From assembly GCF_013260645.1 (NCBI RefSeq), contig NZ_CP053921.1:186001-250000 (forward strand): DNA of 64,000 bases, in the 5' to 3' direction. The notes below the pieces were generated by a model, which made no database searches, was not told where the DNA came from, and was given only the letters and a program-made list of their open reading frames with translations. This DNA comes from Erythrobacter mangrovi. Lineage in GTDB: Bacteria; Pseudomonadota; Alphaproteobacteria; Sphingomonadales; Sphingomonadaceae. Every line of letters begins with the position of its first letter. Within the stretch, counting starts at the first letter, position 1. A program made the position numbers and the translations under genes. Of the stretch, positions 26,412-34,972 are shown in pieces.

Positions 26412-27389
26412 TTACACCACGACCAAGGTGCCCCGCTCGACGCCAATCTCAGTGAAATAGAGCGCCATCGCATCGGCCGTCGTATCGGCCAGCGCAATGT
26501 AGGCGCGGCGGCGGTCGCGTGGGTCAGCGACGCGCACCAGCAGGCCTGCCTCGACCATCTGACCGATCCAGCGCAAGGCCGTGGTCGCCGGGACACCTGA
26601 CGCGATGCAGAGCGACGTCACGCTAACCTGCAGCCGTTCAGCCCGTGCCGCCGCCAGGTCGAGCAAGATGTCCCATGCCGGATCGGCGAACAGGTCCGGA
26701 TCGAAGAACCGCGCGCGGGCGTGGCGATGCTTTATAGCCCGCCGGATTACCGCGGCATCGGGCAGGCGCGGGCGTTCCACCGTCCCAGGTCCGGCACCTT
26801 GCCCATGGTCTTCGCCGTGCCAGGCTGGAGATGGCGACTCCAGGCGGAATGCACCCCCGCCTGCACGCTGACCGGCAGGCAGCTTCTCCAGCCGCTCGGC
26901 AATCCGTCCCACCTGTTCGGTCAGGCGCAGCAGCATCAGCCGGTCTTCTTCGCCCAGTTCGCGCAGGCGCAAATTGGGAACATGCGCCAACACCCGCCCG
27001 ATCGCGATCACCCGTTCCGACCGGCTTGGATCGACGAGTATCTGCGGGGCCGAAAAGGAGAAACATCCGAACACCGCGTCGAGTGCGCCCATGGTCGTCG
27101 ACACCACGAGCGCCGATCCCGCCTTGCCTGCCCGCATGTCGAGCCGCGAAAGCAGCGCCAAGGCCTCGGCACTATCTTCCGCGCAGTCTATCAGAACGAG
27201 ATCGCCCAGCGCGGTGAGTTCCCCCTGAGCATACTCGGCAAGCGAACAGGAATGGAGGATCCGGAAACCCGCCGCTTCGGCATCGTCACGCAACTCGCCG
27301 CGAATATGCGCACGGTCCGCCAGCACTGTGACGCCCAATTGGCACCCAGCCCCATCCTGCGCTGGCTCATATTGGAAATCGGCCTGCAT
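26412..27389 (-). CDS. winged-helix regulator with receiver-like N-terminal domain
   Basis: A 325-residue protein. The N-terminal part (about 10-140) has alternating strands and helices like a response-regulator or Rossmann fold (VTVLADRAHIRGEL, LVLIDCAEDSAEAL, SALVVSTT), but no complete phosphorylation pocket. A Gly/Pro-rich linker (about 185-220) leads to a MarR-type winged helix (SVTSLCIASGVPATTALRWI, then VRVADPRDRRRAYIAL). It is probably a transcription factor with a degenerate sensor. The start at 27389 is favoured by GAGGAG about nine bases upstream. Direct repeats lie just upstream in its promoter region. Confidence 0.65.
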   Translation of the reverse strand: MQADFQYEPAQDGAGCQLGVTVLADRAHIRGELRDDAEAAGFRILHSCSLAEYAQGELTALGDLVLIDCAEDSAEALALLSRLDMRAGKAGSALVVSTTMGALDAVFGCFSFSAPQILVDPSRSERVIAIGRVLAHVPNLRLRELGEEDRLMLLRLTEQVGRIAERLEKLPAGQRAGGGAFRLESPSPAWHGEDHGQGAGPGTVERPRLPDAAVIRRAIKHRHARARFFDPDLFADPAWDILLDLAAARAERLQVSVTSLCIASGVPATTALRWIGQMVEAGLLVRVADPRDRRRAYIALADTTADAMALYFTEIGVERGTLVVV

Positions 27390-27417
27390 CGACTCGCACT
27401 CCTCGCCGGATTTGTTG

Positions 27418-27434
27418 GAACATGATAAGAACAT
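27418..27434 (-). promoter_or_regulatory. direct repeat, possible autoregulatory site
   Basis: GAACAT occurs at 27418-27423 and 27429-27434 (ATGTTC twice on the minus strand), 11 bp apart, so on one face of the helix, 29-45 bases upstream of the winged-helix gene. A regulator-binding site is plausible but only inferred. Confidence 0.35.
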
Positions 27435-27513
27435 ATGAGGGTCATAGCAAGAAGTGGTGCAAAGATTTGCCTCCGGATTGAACCTTTTGCCCGACTGCTG
27501 CGACTATCCCCGC

Positions 27514-28071
27514 ATGACAGGTCCGAACGCCTCCGCGACCCAAGCCGAGCGGCTTTATGACGAGTTGCTGGTAACCCTGACCCAGGCAGGCGACCGGGCC
27601 GCGGCGAACCGCCTGGCGGCGCGCTGGCAGCCGCGCCTTGCACGCACTGCGAGGCGACTGCTGGGAGATCGCGAAGCGGCGCTGGGTGCCGTGCAGGATA
27701 GCTGGGTGGCGATCCTGCGCGGGATCGGTGGCCTGCGAAATCCGGCCCGCTTTGCGCCGTGGGCCTTCGGGATCCTTCACCGGCACTGCGTCGACCGTAT
27801 CCGCCGCAATCAGGCGCGGCGCGGTCGCGAGGACGAGCTCGAAAGCGAGCCCAGGGCCACAGGCGGCGCGGTCGATGAGGCCCTGGCAATCCGTCAGGCC
27901 TTTGCCGCGCTAGCAACCGACCAGCGGATCGCCGCACACCTGTTCTTCGTCGAGGGCCTCACCCTCGCCGAGATTGCCGAGGTGCAGGAGGTGCCACTGG
28001 GCACCGCCAAGTCGCGCCTCTTCCATGCTCGCCGCCAGTTGAAGGCGGCCCTATCCGGAGACGTCCCATGA
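27514..28071 (+). CDS. ECF-type RNA polymerase sigma factor
   Basis: A 185-residue sigma-70 family protein with region 2 (ARRLLGDREAALGAVQDSWVAILRGI near 48-73, then FAPWAFGILHRHCVDRIRR) and region 4 (ALATDQRIAAHLFFVEGLTLAEIAEV then VPLGTAKSRLFHARRQLK). It is coupled to a DUF6768 membrane protein whose start overlaps its stop; such pairs recur in sphingomonads and the membrane protein may act as the anti-sigma factor. The divergent winged-helix gene shares the upstream region. It is distinct from the second ECF factor at 48.9 kb, and the promoter motif of that cluster is not found here. Confidence 0.88.
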   Translation: MTGPNASATQAERLYDELLVTLTQAGDRAAANRLAARWQPRLARTARRLLGDREAALGAVQDSWVAILRGIGGLRNPARFAPWAFGILHRHCVDRIRRNQARRGREDELESEPRATGGAVDEALAIRQAFAALATDQRIAAHLFFVEGLTLAEIAEVQEVPLGTAKSRLFHARRQLKAALSGDVP

Positions 28072-28442
28072 CGACCATCGACGACCGTATCCGCGGCGCC
28101 CTCGACGAGGACGATCGCGCCTTCCTTGCTTCACTGGACAATTCGCGCGGGCTGTTCACGCAGCTTGGCGACAGCCTTGGCGGGCCCTTGGGTGGCTGGG
28201 CCAAGCTGGTCTTTGCCATGACCTTCGTCATGGCGGCGGCAATGTTCTATTGCGTGTGGCAGATGTTCGCCGCCAGCGAGCTCCGCGAAACGATCCTGTG
28301 GGCCACCGGCACCGTGGCGCTGGTGATGTCCATCGGCTTCCTCAAGGATTGGCTGTTCAGCCGCATGAACATGTTCACGATCCTGCGCGAGGTGAAGCGC
28401 CTCCAGGTGCAGGTAGCGTTGCTCGAAAGCGAGCGGGACTAG
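28068..28442 (+). CDS. DUF6768 membrane protein, possible anti-sigma factor
   Basis: A 124-residue protein. The soluble N-terminal 45 residues (MTTIDDRIRGALDEDDRAFL) precede two membrane segments (about 46-68 and 75-95), and a charged helix follows (FTILREVKRLQVQVALLES). Its ATG overlaps the sigma-factor stop (ATGA), the usual arrangement of a sigma factor and its membrane partner, so regulation of that sigma factor is inferred. It lacks the zinc anti-sigma motif. The last four bases overlap the convergent L,D-transpeptidase gene. Confidence 0.75.
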   Translation: MTTIDDRIRGALDEDDRAFLASLDNSRGLFTQLGDSLGGPLGGWAKLVFAMTFVMAAAMFYCVWQMFAASELRETILWATGTVALVMSIGFLKDWLFSRMNMFTILREVKRLQVQVALLESERD

Positions 28443-28948
28443 GGCCTGATCTCGATCGGGGTACCGTCGGGCACCAGGCTCCACAGCTCGGCGATCTCGG
28501 CATTGATCATCGCGATGCAGCCATCGGTCCAGTCACCTGGCATGCGCACTCCATCGGGCACCCCATTGGGCTGGCCGTGAATGAAGATCAGGCCACCCGG
28601 GCTGCGCCCCTGGCTTTGCGCAAAGTCGCTGTCCGCCGCATTCGGGTAGTCGATATGGAGCGAGAGGTAGTAGCTCGAGTTCGGATTGCCGTAGTCGATG
28701 GTATAGCGGCCCTCGGGCGTGCGCTCGTCGCCCTCGAAGCGCTTGTGACCCTTCGGGGCATCGCCGAACTGCAGGCTGCGATAGGTGCGGATCACATCGC
28801 TACCCTGGTAGACCCAAAGCGTGCGTTCCGATTTGTCGACCAACAGGAAATCCGCGAGCTCACCGACCTGCGCTTCCTGCGCTCGCGCACTTGGCACAGG
28901 CGAGCAGTCGGCCAGCACGAACAGAAGCAAGGGCGCAAGGATCCGCAT
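28439..28948 (-). CDS. L,D-transpeptidase (YkuD domain)
   Basis: A 169-residue exported YkuD-fold enzyme. The N-terminal hydrophobic stretch reads LLLFVLADCSPVPSARA and could be a signal peptide or, through LADC, a lipobox. The catalytic domain begins at DFLLVDKSERTLWVYQG; the conserved His is in FIHGQPNGV near residue 125 and the nucleophile Cys in TDGCIAMIN near 144. Such enzymes form 3-3 peptidoglycan cross-links or attach proteins to the wall. It may be independent of the convergent sigma-factor operon. Confidence 0.88.
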   Translation of the reverse strand: MRILAPLLLFVLADCSPVPSARAQEAQVGELADFLLVDKSERTLWVYQGSDVIRTYRSLQFGDAPKGHKRFEGDERTPEGRYTIDYGNPNSSYYLSLHIDYPNAADSDFAQSQGRSPGGLIFIHGQPNGVPDGVRMPGDWTDGCIAMINAEIAELWSLVPDGTPIEIRP

Positions 28949-28974
28949 CGCGCCACCCTAGCGCGAAACCGGCC

Positions 28975-30264
28975 TCAATCCATGAAGGGATCGCGCACCA
29001 GGATAGTATCCTCGCGTTCCGGGCTGGTGCTGACCAGCGCCACTGGCGTTTCGATCAGTTCTTGCACGCGCTGGATATACTTGATCGCCTGCGCGGGCAG
29101 GTCGGCCCACGAACGCGCCCCGGCAGTGGTTTCCTGCCAGCCGTCCATCTCTTCATAGATCGGCTCGACATTGGCCTGATCGGCGGCATGGCTGGGGAAG
29201 TAGTCGAGGATCTTGCCGCCCAGGCGATAGCCGGTGCAGATCTTCACCGTCTCGAAGCCGTCGAGCACGTCGAGCTTGGTCAGCGCGATGCCGGTAACGC
29301 CGCTGATCGCACAGCTCTGGCGCACCAGCACCGCGTCGAACCAGCCGCAGCGACGCTTGCGACCGGTGACGGTGCCGAATTCGTGCCCGCGCTCACCCAG
29401 TTTCTGGCCGGTCTCGTCATCGAGCTCGGTCGGGAAAGGACCGCTGCCGACGCGGGTGGTATAGGCCTTGACGATGCCCAGCACGAAGCCGGTCGAGTTC
29501 GGACCGAGGCCCGAACCGCTGGCGGCGGTGCCGCTGACCGTGTTCGAGCTGGTTACGAAGGGATAGGTGCCGTGATCGACGTCGAGCAGCACGCCCTGCG
29601 CGCCTTCGAACAGGATGCGCGCGCCCGCCTTGCGGACCTTCTTGAGGCGCTTCCACACCGGCTGGGCATATTGCAGCACGAAGGGTGCGATCTCGCGAAG
29701 GTCGGCCAGCAAACGTTCGCGATCCACCGGGGGTTCGTCGAAGCCGGCGCGCAGCGCATCGTGGTGCGCGCAGAGGCGGTCCAGTTGGCTGTCGAGTGCA
29801 TCGAGGTGGGCCAGGTCGCACACGCGGATCGCGCGACGGCCGACCTTGTCCTCATAGGCAGGGCCGATCCCGCGCCCGGTGGTGCCGATCTTGCCCGAAC
29901 CCGCGGCCGTCTCACGCAACCCGTCGAGGTCCCGGTGGATCGGCAGAATCAGCGGGCAGTTGTCCGCGATGGCAAAATTGTCGGCATTGATGGTGACGCC
30001 CTGCCCTTCGAGCTTCTCGATTTCGGCTTTCAGGTGCCACGGATCAAGCACCACGCCGTTGCCGATAATGCTGAGCGTACCAGTGACGATGCCCGAGGGC
30101 AGCAGCGAGAGCTTGTAGGTGGTATTGCCGACGACCAGCGTATGACCGGCATTGTGCCCACCCTGGAAACGGACGACGGCGTCGGCACGGCTGGCGAGCC
30201 AGTCGACGATCTTGCCCTTGCCCTCATCGCCCCATTGGGCGCCGATCACGGTTACATTGGCCAT
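28975..30264 (-). CDS. purA: adenylosuccinate synthase
   Basis: First committed step of AMP synthesis: IMP, aspartate and GTP to adenylosuccinate. 429 residues, normal length. [10 protein letters not shown] with the catalytic Asp is near residue 10, GGHNAGHT (catalytic His) near 38, [14 protein letters not shown] near 128 and [17 protein letters not shown] [15 protein letters not shown] near 300. In many sphingomonads purA follows hisZ directly; here a 5.8-kb plus-strand block lies between them. Confidence 0.97.
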   Translation of the reverse strand: MANVTVIGAQWGDEGKGKIVDWLASRADAVVRFQGGHNAGHTLVVGNTTYKLSLLPSGIVTGTLSIIGNGVVLDPWHLKAEIEKLEGQGVTINADNFAIADNCPLILPIHRDLDGLRETAAGSGKIGTTGRGIGPAYEDKVGRRAIRVCDLAHLDALDSQLDRLCAHHDALRAGFDEPPVDRERLLADLREIAPFVLQYAQPVWKRLKKVRKAGARILFEGAQGVLLDVDHGTYPFVTSSNTVSGTAASGSGLGPNSTGFVLGIVKAYTTRVGSGPFPTELDDETGQKLGERGHEFGTVTGRKRRCGWFDAVLVRQSCAISGVTGIALTKLDVLDGFETVKICTGYRLGGKILDYFPSHAADQANVEPIYEEMDGWQETTAGARSWADLPAQAIKYIQRVQELIETPVALVSTSPEREDTILVRDPFMD

Positions 30265-30430
30265 ATGCGGGAAACCTGCCTGTCACAGTGACACAAACGC
30301 GTGCGCGCCTAGGCTGTCCGCGCCGCGAGGGCAAGCAATCCCGCGCGACAATCGGCGACAAACCGAGACTGGAAAATCTATCGGGCGCCATGCCATCACT
30401 GCGCCGAGCCGATTGCGTGAGAATTTCACC

Positions 30431-31294
30431 ATGAGAAGACGTGTGATTGCTTCGCTGCTTGCCCTCAGCCTGGTTGGAGGAAGCGTCTCCACCGTGGCCG
30501 CCGAACGGCGCTCGCCGGCGCCTTCCGAAATTTCGTATGGCAAGGACCGGCTGCAGCGGGTCGACGTGTGGCCCGGTGCCGCAAAAGGTGCCCCGCTCGT
30601 AGTATTCGTCCATGGCGGCGGGTGGAAGCGCGGCGACAAATCGATGATGAAGGAATCGGCCAAGCTCTTGCATTGGCAGGCGCTCGGCTATGCGGTGGCT
30701 TCGGTGAACTATCGCCTGGTGCCCGATACGACGGTCGAGCAACAGGCACAGGACGTGGCCGATGCAGTCGCCCTGCTGAAACGCGATGCGGAAAAGCTCG
30801 GCTTCGATGGCAAGCGCATCGCGCTGGTCGGGCATAGCGCGGGGGCCCACCTCGTTGCGCTGGTCGGGACCAACCCGAGCTATCTCAGGAAGACTGGCCT
30901 ATCCTATGCAGACATCGTCGGTGTCGTGCCGCTCGATGGAGCTGCCTATGACGTGCCCGCGCAGATGGGCGAGAATGCACGGCTGATGGGAGATACCTAT
31001 CAGCAGGCCTTCGGCACCGATCCCGATCGCCAACGGGCCCTGTCGCCGACCTTCCACGCCGCCGCACCCAATGCCCCCGCCTTCCTGATCCTGCATGTCC
31101 AGCGAAAGGACGGTGCGAGCCAATCGCGCGCGCTTGCCGCAGCGCTGACGAAGGCTGGGACCGCAGCGCAGGTGCAGGGCTTTGCCGGGCGCGGCCTGCG
31201 CGGCCATATGGAGATCAATCGCAAGCTCGGCGAAAGCGACTACCCTGCGACTCCCGTTGTCGACGCCTGGCTGGCCGCCCGCTTCGCACAGTAG
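30431..31294 (+). CDS. exported alpha/beta hydrolase (esterase/BD-FAE-like)
   Basis: A 287-residue protein with a signal peptide (MRRRVIASLLALSLVGGSVS). The oxyanion-hole motif VHGGGWKRGD near residue 56, the nucleophile elbow GHSAGAHL near 137 and a late GHMEI histidine near 258 mark a hormone-sensitive-lipase-type esterase acting outside the cytoplasm. The start at 30431 is chosen because it directly precedes the signal peptide. It is divergent from purA with a 166-bp gap. Substrate unknown. Confidence 0.82.
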   Translation: MRRRVIASLLALSLVGGSVSTVAAERRSPAPSEISYGKDRLQRVDVWPGAAKGAPLVVFVHGGGWKRGDKSMMKESAKLLHWQALGYAVASVNYRLVPDTTVEQQAQDVADAVALLKRDAEKLGFDGKRIALVGHSAGAHLVALVGTNPSYLRKTGLSYADIVGVVPLDGAAYDVPAQMGENARLMGDTYQQAFGTDPDRQRALSPTFHAAAPNAPAFLILHVQRKDGASQSRALAAALTKAGTAAQVQGFAGRGLRGHMEINRKLGESDYPATPVVDAWLAARFAQ

Positions 31295-31306
31295 CCAGCC
31301 AGCGCC

Positions 31307-32233
31307 TCATGCCATGCGCGGGATGGTACAGGCCGAAGCGTAGCCCAGCCCGCGCTTGATCGCCGGGAACAACCGCCCGCTGGCCGCGCCCAGCGACAGC
31401 TCGGTGCGCACCTTGCGACCGTACTTCGCCTCGATCTGTTCACCCAGCTCGGCAGCCGTAGCAACATCGCCCGAGGCGATGGCTGCACCGAAATTGTACG
31501 CCAGCTCGTCTTCCACATGATCGGGCCGGCCCATCAGGGCATTCTGGATACGCTGGTTGTCGATCCCGTCGGCCAGCGCGAACTGCCTGACGATTTCGAC
31601 ACAGGGGCCGCAATCTTCCGCGCGGGTCGAACCGAGGCGCGCCATGTGTAGCAAGGCGGCAGGCGCATGATAGCGATGGCCGGAAAGCAGCATGGCGTGC
31701 TGGAATTTCTCCGTTGCGAACCCGCCGGCGGCATCGAGGTCGTCGATATAGGGTTCACCGTCGCCCGCCACCTTGTGCATTATCGAAAGAAACAGCTTCT
31801 TGGGCAGCGGAACGGGCGAGGCCCGCTGGCGACCGAGTTGCACCGCCACGGCGATGAGCGCCAGGAGCGGCGGGCCGAGCACGCCCGGCACATCCTGCCA
31901 GAATACGTCGGGCGCGCAGATGCCCGTCATGACCTCGTAGATATGGAAGCCACCGTGCGCGGCCAGCCATGAGATACCGATCAGCGCCGCGCCCCAGCGC
32001 AGCGCCAGATTCGCTGCTGCATAGCCGAGCACCGCCCCCGAGATGAGATAGGCCAGGCCGATGTCGCCGATGAAGTGGCGGTTGGCCGGCCCGGTCGCCT
32101 GCACCGTATCGATCGACGCGTACCACCCGAGCGGGCCGGTGAGCATGAAGAAGCCGTTGCCGATCGAGAAGAGAGCAACCAGCGCAATCACGGCTTGCAT
32201 CGCGCGGTCGAGAGCATCAGGTTTGCTAATCAC
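31307..32233 (-). CDS. fusion of a membrane domain and an AhpD-like (CMD) redox domain
   Basis: A 308-residue protein. Residues 10-135 hold four membrane segments (IALVALFSIGNGFFMLTG; GDIGLAYLISGAVLGYAA and others), resembling DoxX-like membrane proteins. Residues 155-305 form a carboxymuconolactone-decarboxylase/AhpD-like domain with a CxxC motif (RAEDCGPCVEIVRQFA) and the GAASGRLFPAIKRGLGYA tail. AhpD proteins handle peroxide-linked disulfide exchange, so a membrane-tethered thiol redox function is inferred. It is divergent from an Rrf2 regulator with a palindromic site between them. Confidence 0.75.
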   Translation of the reverse strand: MISKPDALDRAMQAVIALVALFSIGNGFFMLTGPLGWYASIDTVQATGPANRHFIGDIGLAYLISGAVLGYAAANLALRWGAALIGISWLAAHGGFHIYEVMTGICAPDVFWQDVPGVLGPPLLALIAVAVQLGRQRASPVPLPKKLFLSIMHKVAGDGEPYIDDLDAAGGFATEKFQHAMLLSGHRYHAPAALLHMARLGSTRAEDCGPCVEIVRQFALADGIDNQRIQNALMGRPDHVEDELAYNFGAAIASGDVATAAELGEQIEAKYGRKVRTELSLGAASGRLFPAIKRGLGYASACTIPRMA

Positions 32234-32252
32234 GGGACCACTCCTTATATTC

Positions 32253-32267
32253 GGATATCAAGTATCC
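32253..32267. promoter_or_regulatory. palindrome between AhpD-like gene and Rrf2 gene
   Basis: GGATATCAAGTATCC, with 5-bp arms GGATA/TATCC around a 5-bp centre, lies 20 bases before one start codon and 33 before the other in an AT-rich divergent intergenic region. Its size and place fit an Rrf2-family operator controlling both genes. Confidence 0.5.
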
Positions 32268-32299
32268 AATTAAAGGAATCATGGCAAGGAACTTTCGCG

Positions 32300-32797
32300 A
32301 TGCAGATCAGCAAGGGGGTGGAATGGGCCGCGCATGCCTGCGCCGTGTTGGCACCCCTGTGGCCCGACCGCGGCCTGTCGCTTGCCGCCCTGGCCGAATT
32401 CCACGGCGTGCCCGCGCCCTATATGGCCAAGCAGATGCAGGCCCTGGCCCAGGCAGGCATCGTCAAGGGCGGGCGTGGGCGCAGCGGATTCTATGCGCTC
32501 GCCAAGGCTCCGGCCGAGATAACCCTGCTCGATATCCTCAAGGCGATCGACGGTGACGAGCCCATGTTTCGGTGCACTGAAATACGCCAGAACGGCCCCT
32601 GCGGCAGCAAGCCGGAGGACTGCAGGCTGCCGTGCAGTATCGCCGCCGGTTTCGCCCGTGCGGAAGCCGCCTATCGCGACAGTCTTGCCCGGGTCGACCT
32701 GGTCACCCTCAACCGCAGCGTTGCCGCGCAGCTTGGGCTCGATAAGATCATGAGCGCCGGAGCCTGGGTCGCAGAAAACCTACGCTCGCGCCAATAG
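32300..32797 (+). CDS. Rrf2-family regulator with a four-cysteine cluster
   Basis: A 165-residue winged-helix regulator of the Rrf2/IscR/NsrR group (QISKGVEWAAHACAVLAPL start, LAEFHGVPAPYMAKQMQALA recognition region). Residues 91-115 hold Cys in a C-x8-C-x6-C-x3-C array (FRCTEIRQNGPC then KPEDCRLPC), a likely iron-sulfur or redox-sensing site of NsrR/RirA type. The start at 32300 is the family start. It is divergent from the membrane-AhpD fusion gene and probably represses or activates it through the palindrome between them; the signal (NO, peroxide or iron) is not known. Confidence 0.85.
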   Translation: MQISKGVEWAAHACAVLAPLWPDRGLSLAALAEFHGVPAPYMAKQMQALAQAGIVKGGRGRSGFYALAKAPAEITLLDILKAIDGDEPMFRCTEIRQNGPCGSKPEDCRLPCSIAAGFARAEAAYRDSLARVDLVTLNRSVAAQLGLDKIMSAGAWVAENLRSRQ

Positions 32798-32832
32798 CGC
32801 CGCGCAAGTCGGGCTGCTAAGGGCGCCCCACC

Positions 32833-33783
32833 ATGTCCGACCACACATTCCGCATTGCCGCGCTCTACCAGTTCACGCGGTTCGACGATCCTGCCGCAAT
32901 CCGGCCCGCACTGCTCGATGCCTGCCTTGCCAACGGCGTGCGCGGCACGCTGCTGCTGGCGCGCGAAGGGATCAACGGCACGATCGCGGGTTTGGACGCT
33001 GGCATAGAGGCTGTACTCGATCATATCCGGGGCCTGCCCGGCTGCGCACAGCTGGAAGTCAAGGAATCACGCTCCGTCACCGAACCCTTTCACCGCATGA
33101 AGGTACGGCTGAAGAAAGAGATCGTGACGATGGGCCAGCCGGACCTCGACCCGCTTGCCAGGGTCGGCACCTATGTCGCGCCGGAAGACTGGAACGCGCT
33201 GATCAGCGAGCCCGAAACCATCCTGATCGACACGCGCAACGATTACGAGGTAGCGATCGGGACCTTTGCCGGGGCAGAGGATCCCAAGACGAAGAGCTTT
33301 CGCGAATTCCCCGAATGGTTCCGCCAGCGCCGCGCGGCACTGGAGGCCAAAGGCAAGACCCCGAAGATCGCCATGTTCTGCACCGGCGGAATCCGCTGCG
33401 AGAAGTCCACCGCCTTCGTTAAGGCGGAAGGGCTGGAAGAGGTCTATCACCTCAAGGGCGGCATCCTGAACTACCTCGAGCATGTCCCGGCGGAACAAAG
33501 CCTATGGCAAGGTGAGTGCTTCGTATTCGACGAGCGCGTCAGCGTCGGTCATGGCCTTACCGTGGGAAACCACGAACTGTGCCGCGCCTGCCGCATGCCG
33601 CTGAGTGAAGAGGATCGCGCCTCACCGCAGTTCGAACGCGGGGTCAGCTGCCCGCATTGTTACGCCACCCGTACCGACGAACAGCGCGCCCGCTATGCCG
33701 AACGGCAACGGCAAGAGGAGCTGGCGCAGGCGCGCGGCAGCGACCATGTCGGTGCGCAATTTCCCAAGCCTTCGCCCGACTGA
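32833..33783 (+). CDS. trhO: tRNA uridine(34) hydroxylase TrhO, rhodanese family
   Basis: Oxygen-dependent 5-hydroxylation of tRNA uridine 34. 316 residues. The N-terminal acylphosphatase-like domain has [16 protein letters not shown] near residue 36. The central rhodanese domain has the active Cys in [12 protein letters not shown] near 182. The C-terminal zinc-type module has [12 protein letters not shown] and SCPHCYATR. The family was earlier called UPF0176/YceA. Starts 35 bases after the Rrf2 gene and may share its transcript. Confidence 0.9.
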   Translation: MSDHTFRIAALYQFTRFDDPAAIRPALLDACLANGVRGTLLLAREGINGTIAGLDAGIEAVLDHIRGLPGCAQLEVKESRSVTEPFHRMKVRLKKEIVTMGQPDLDPLARVGTYVAPEDWNALISEPETILIDTRNDYEVAIGTFAGAEDPKTKSFREFPEWFRQRRAALEAKGKTPKIAMFCTGGIRCEKSTAFVKAEGLEEVYHLKGGILNYLEHVPAEQSLWQGECFVFDERVSVGHGLTVGNHELCRACRMPLSEEDRASPQFERGVSCPHCYATRTDEQRARYAERQRQEELAQARGSDHVGAQFPKPSPD

Positions 33784-33889
33784 TCACCCAGATTGGCTGA
33801 GCTGAAGCCCCTGAGAATTCCGGGCGCCGCGTAACCATCGACGACCCTGACCGAAAACACCCATTCCCGTCACGGTTTGGGGTTTAGCT

Positions 33890-34852
33890 ATTCTTATCCT
33901 GTCACTGCTCGCATTTACCGCTCTGTTTCTCGCCTTCAGCAATGGCGCCAATGACAATTTCAAGGGTTTCGCCACGGTCTGGGGTGCCGCCGCGCTCGAA
34001 TATCGCAAGGCCCTGATCCTCGCGACGATCGCCACTGTCCTCGGCGGAGTAGCCTCGGTCATCCTGGCGCACGGCCTGATCGATCAGTTCTCGGGCAAGG
34101 GATTGGTCGGCAACGAACTGGCCGCCACGCCACGCTTTGCCCTTGCCGTGGCCAGTGGCGCGGCCCTGACGGTGATCCTTGCCACGCGGTTTGGCTTTCC
34201 GATCTCTACCACCCATTCCCTCGTCGGCGGGCTGATCGGTGCCGCCCTGGCGCAAAGCAGCGACCCGATCCAGCTCGGCAAGCTGGGCTCGAACTTCATC
34301 GTCCCCCTGCTGACCAGCCCGATCATCTCCGCCACGCTGGCATGGCTCATCGTGCTGCTCATCCCCAACGGGGCAAAGTGGTCGAAGAACAGTCCTCCTG
34401 CATCGGGGCCCTGGGCGCACCGTGTTCACCTGCTCTCGGCCACCAGTATCTGCTTTGCCCGGGGTGTGAACGACACGCCCAAGCTGGCGGCGCTGCTGGT
34501 AGCGGCGTCACTGCTGGACGGTACCATGGCGGCAATAGGCGTGACCGTGGCGATGGGTATCGGCGGCTGGCTCCTGTCGCGCCGCGTCGCCGAAACCATG
34601 AGCCACAAGATCAACCGCCTCGATCATGCGCAGGGCATTTCCGCCAACCTCGTCACCGCCAGCCTGGTGCTCTGTGCCAGTCGGCTCGGCCTTCCGGTCT
34701 CGACCACCCACGTCTCTGTAGGGTCGATCATCGGTAGTGGCGCGGCTGCGGGCACACTGGATCTTTCCGTGGTGCGGAACATCCTGCTGTCATGGGTGGC
34801 AACCTTGCCGATCGCGGCAACGATCGCTTTCCTGGTAGGCTGCGCCACGTAA
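33890..34852 (+). CDS. inorganic phosphate transporter, PiT family, start unclear
   Basis: A PiT-type secondary phosphate transporter with about nine membrane segments. It carries the two internal-repeat signatures SNGANDNFKGFATVWG near the N-terminus and FARGVNDTPKLAALL in the second half, plus STTHSLVGGLIG and STTHVSVGSIIG. The frame is open from a stop at 33848 but has no ATG, GTG or TTG before the first signature. I place the start tentatively at ATT 33890, seven bases after a weak GGGG; CTG 33899 is an alternative. The first TTG (34103) would delete the first signature. Ends 120 bases before the next gene. Confidence 0.8.
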   Translation: MLILSLLAFTALFLAFSNGANDNFKGFATVWGAAALEYRKALILATIATVLGGVASVILAHGLIDQFSGKGLVGNELAATPRFALAVASGAALTVILATRFGFPISTTHSLVGGLIGAALAQSSDPIQLGKLGSNFIVPLLTSPIISATLAWLIVLLIPNGAKWSKNSPPASGPWAHRVHLLSATSICFARGVNDTPKLAALLVAASLLDGTMAAIGVTVAMGIGGWLLSRRVAETMSHKINRLDHAQGISANLVTASLVLCASRLGLPVSTTHVSVGSIIGSGAAAGTLDLSVVRNILLSWVATLPIAATIAFLVGCAT

Positions 34853-34890
34853 GGCAGCACTGCCTGTCGCACACGTCTCTCCTTAGATTC

Positions 34891-34904
34891 AGCAAGCGCT
34901 TGCT
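34891..34904. promoter_or_regulatory. 14-bp perfect palindrome, operator-like
   Basis: AGCAAGCGCTTGCT is its own reverse complement and resembles TetR-type operators. It lies just upstream of the putative promoter of the DUF5694 gene and after the phosphate transporter. No T run follows, so it is not a terminator. Confidence 0.45.
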
Positions 34905-34916
34905 CCAGGGACCAGG

Positions 34917-34955
34917 TTGACAGTCAACTGGTGCACTGTATTGATATAGCAATAC
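34917..34955 (+). promoter_or_regulatory. putative promoter with two inverted repeats, DUF5694 gene
   Basis: TTGACA (34917-34922) can serve as a -35 element, with TTGATA (34941-34946) as a poor -10. TTGACAGTCAA (34917-34927) is a palindrome covering the -35, and GTATTG/CAATAC (34938-34943 and 34950-34955) forms an inverted repeat covering the -10. The DUF5694 start follows at 34973 with AAGGG before it. The layout suggests a tightly regulated promoter; the regulator is unknown. Confidence 0.45.
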
Positions 34956-34972
34956 ATATAAAGGGTCAGCCA

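Noticed and set aside
27475..27483. GGATTGAAC upstream of the first ECF sigma gene, similar to the 48-kb promoter element
   Set aside because: One mismatch in the -35 and no CGTTT 13 bases downstream, so it does not fit the cluster promoter.
28891..30291. Plus-strand open frame opposite purA (466 codons)
   Set aside because: Antisense to intact purA; no motif.
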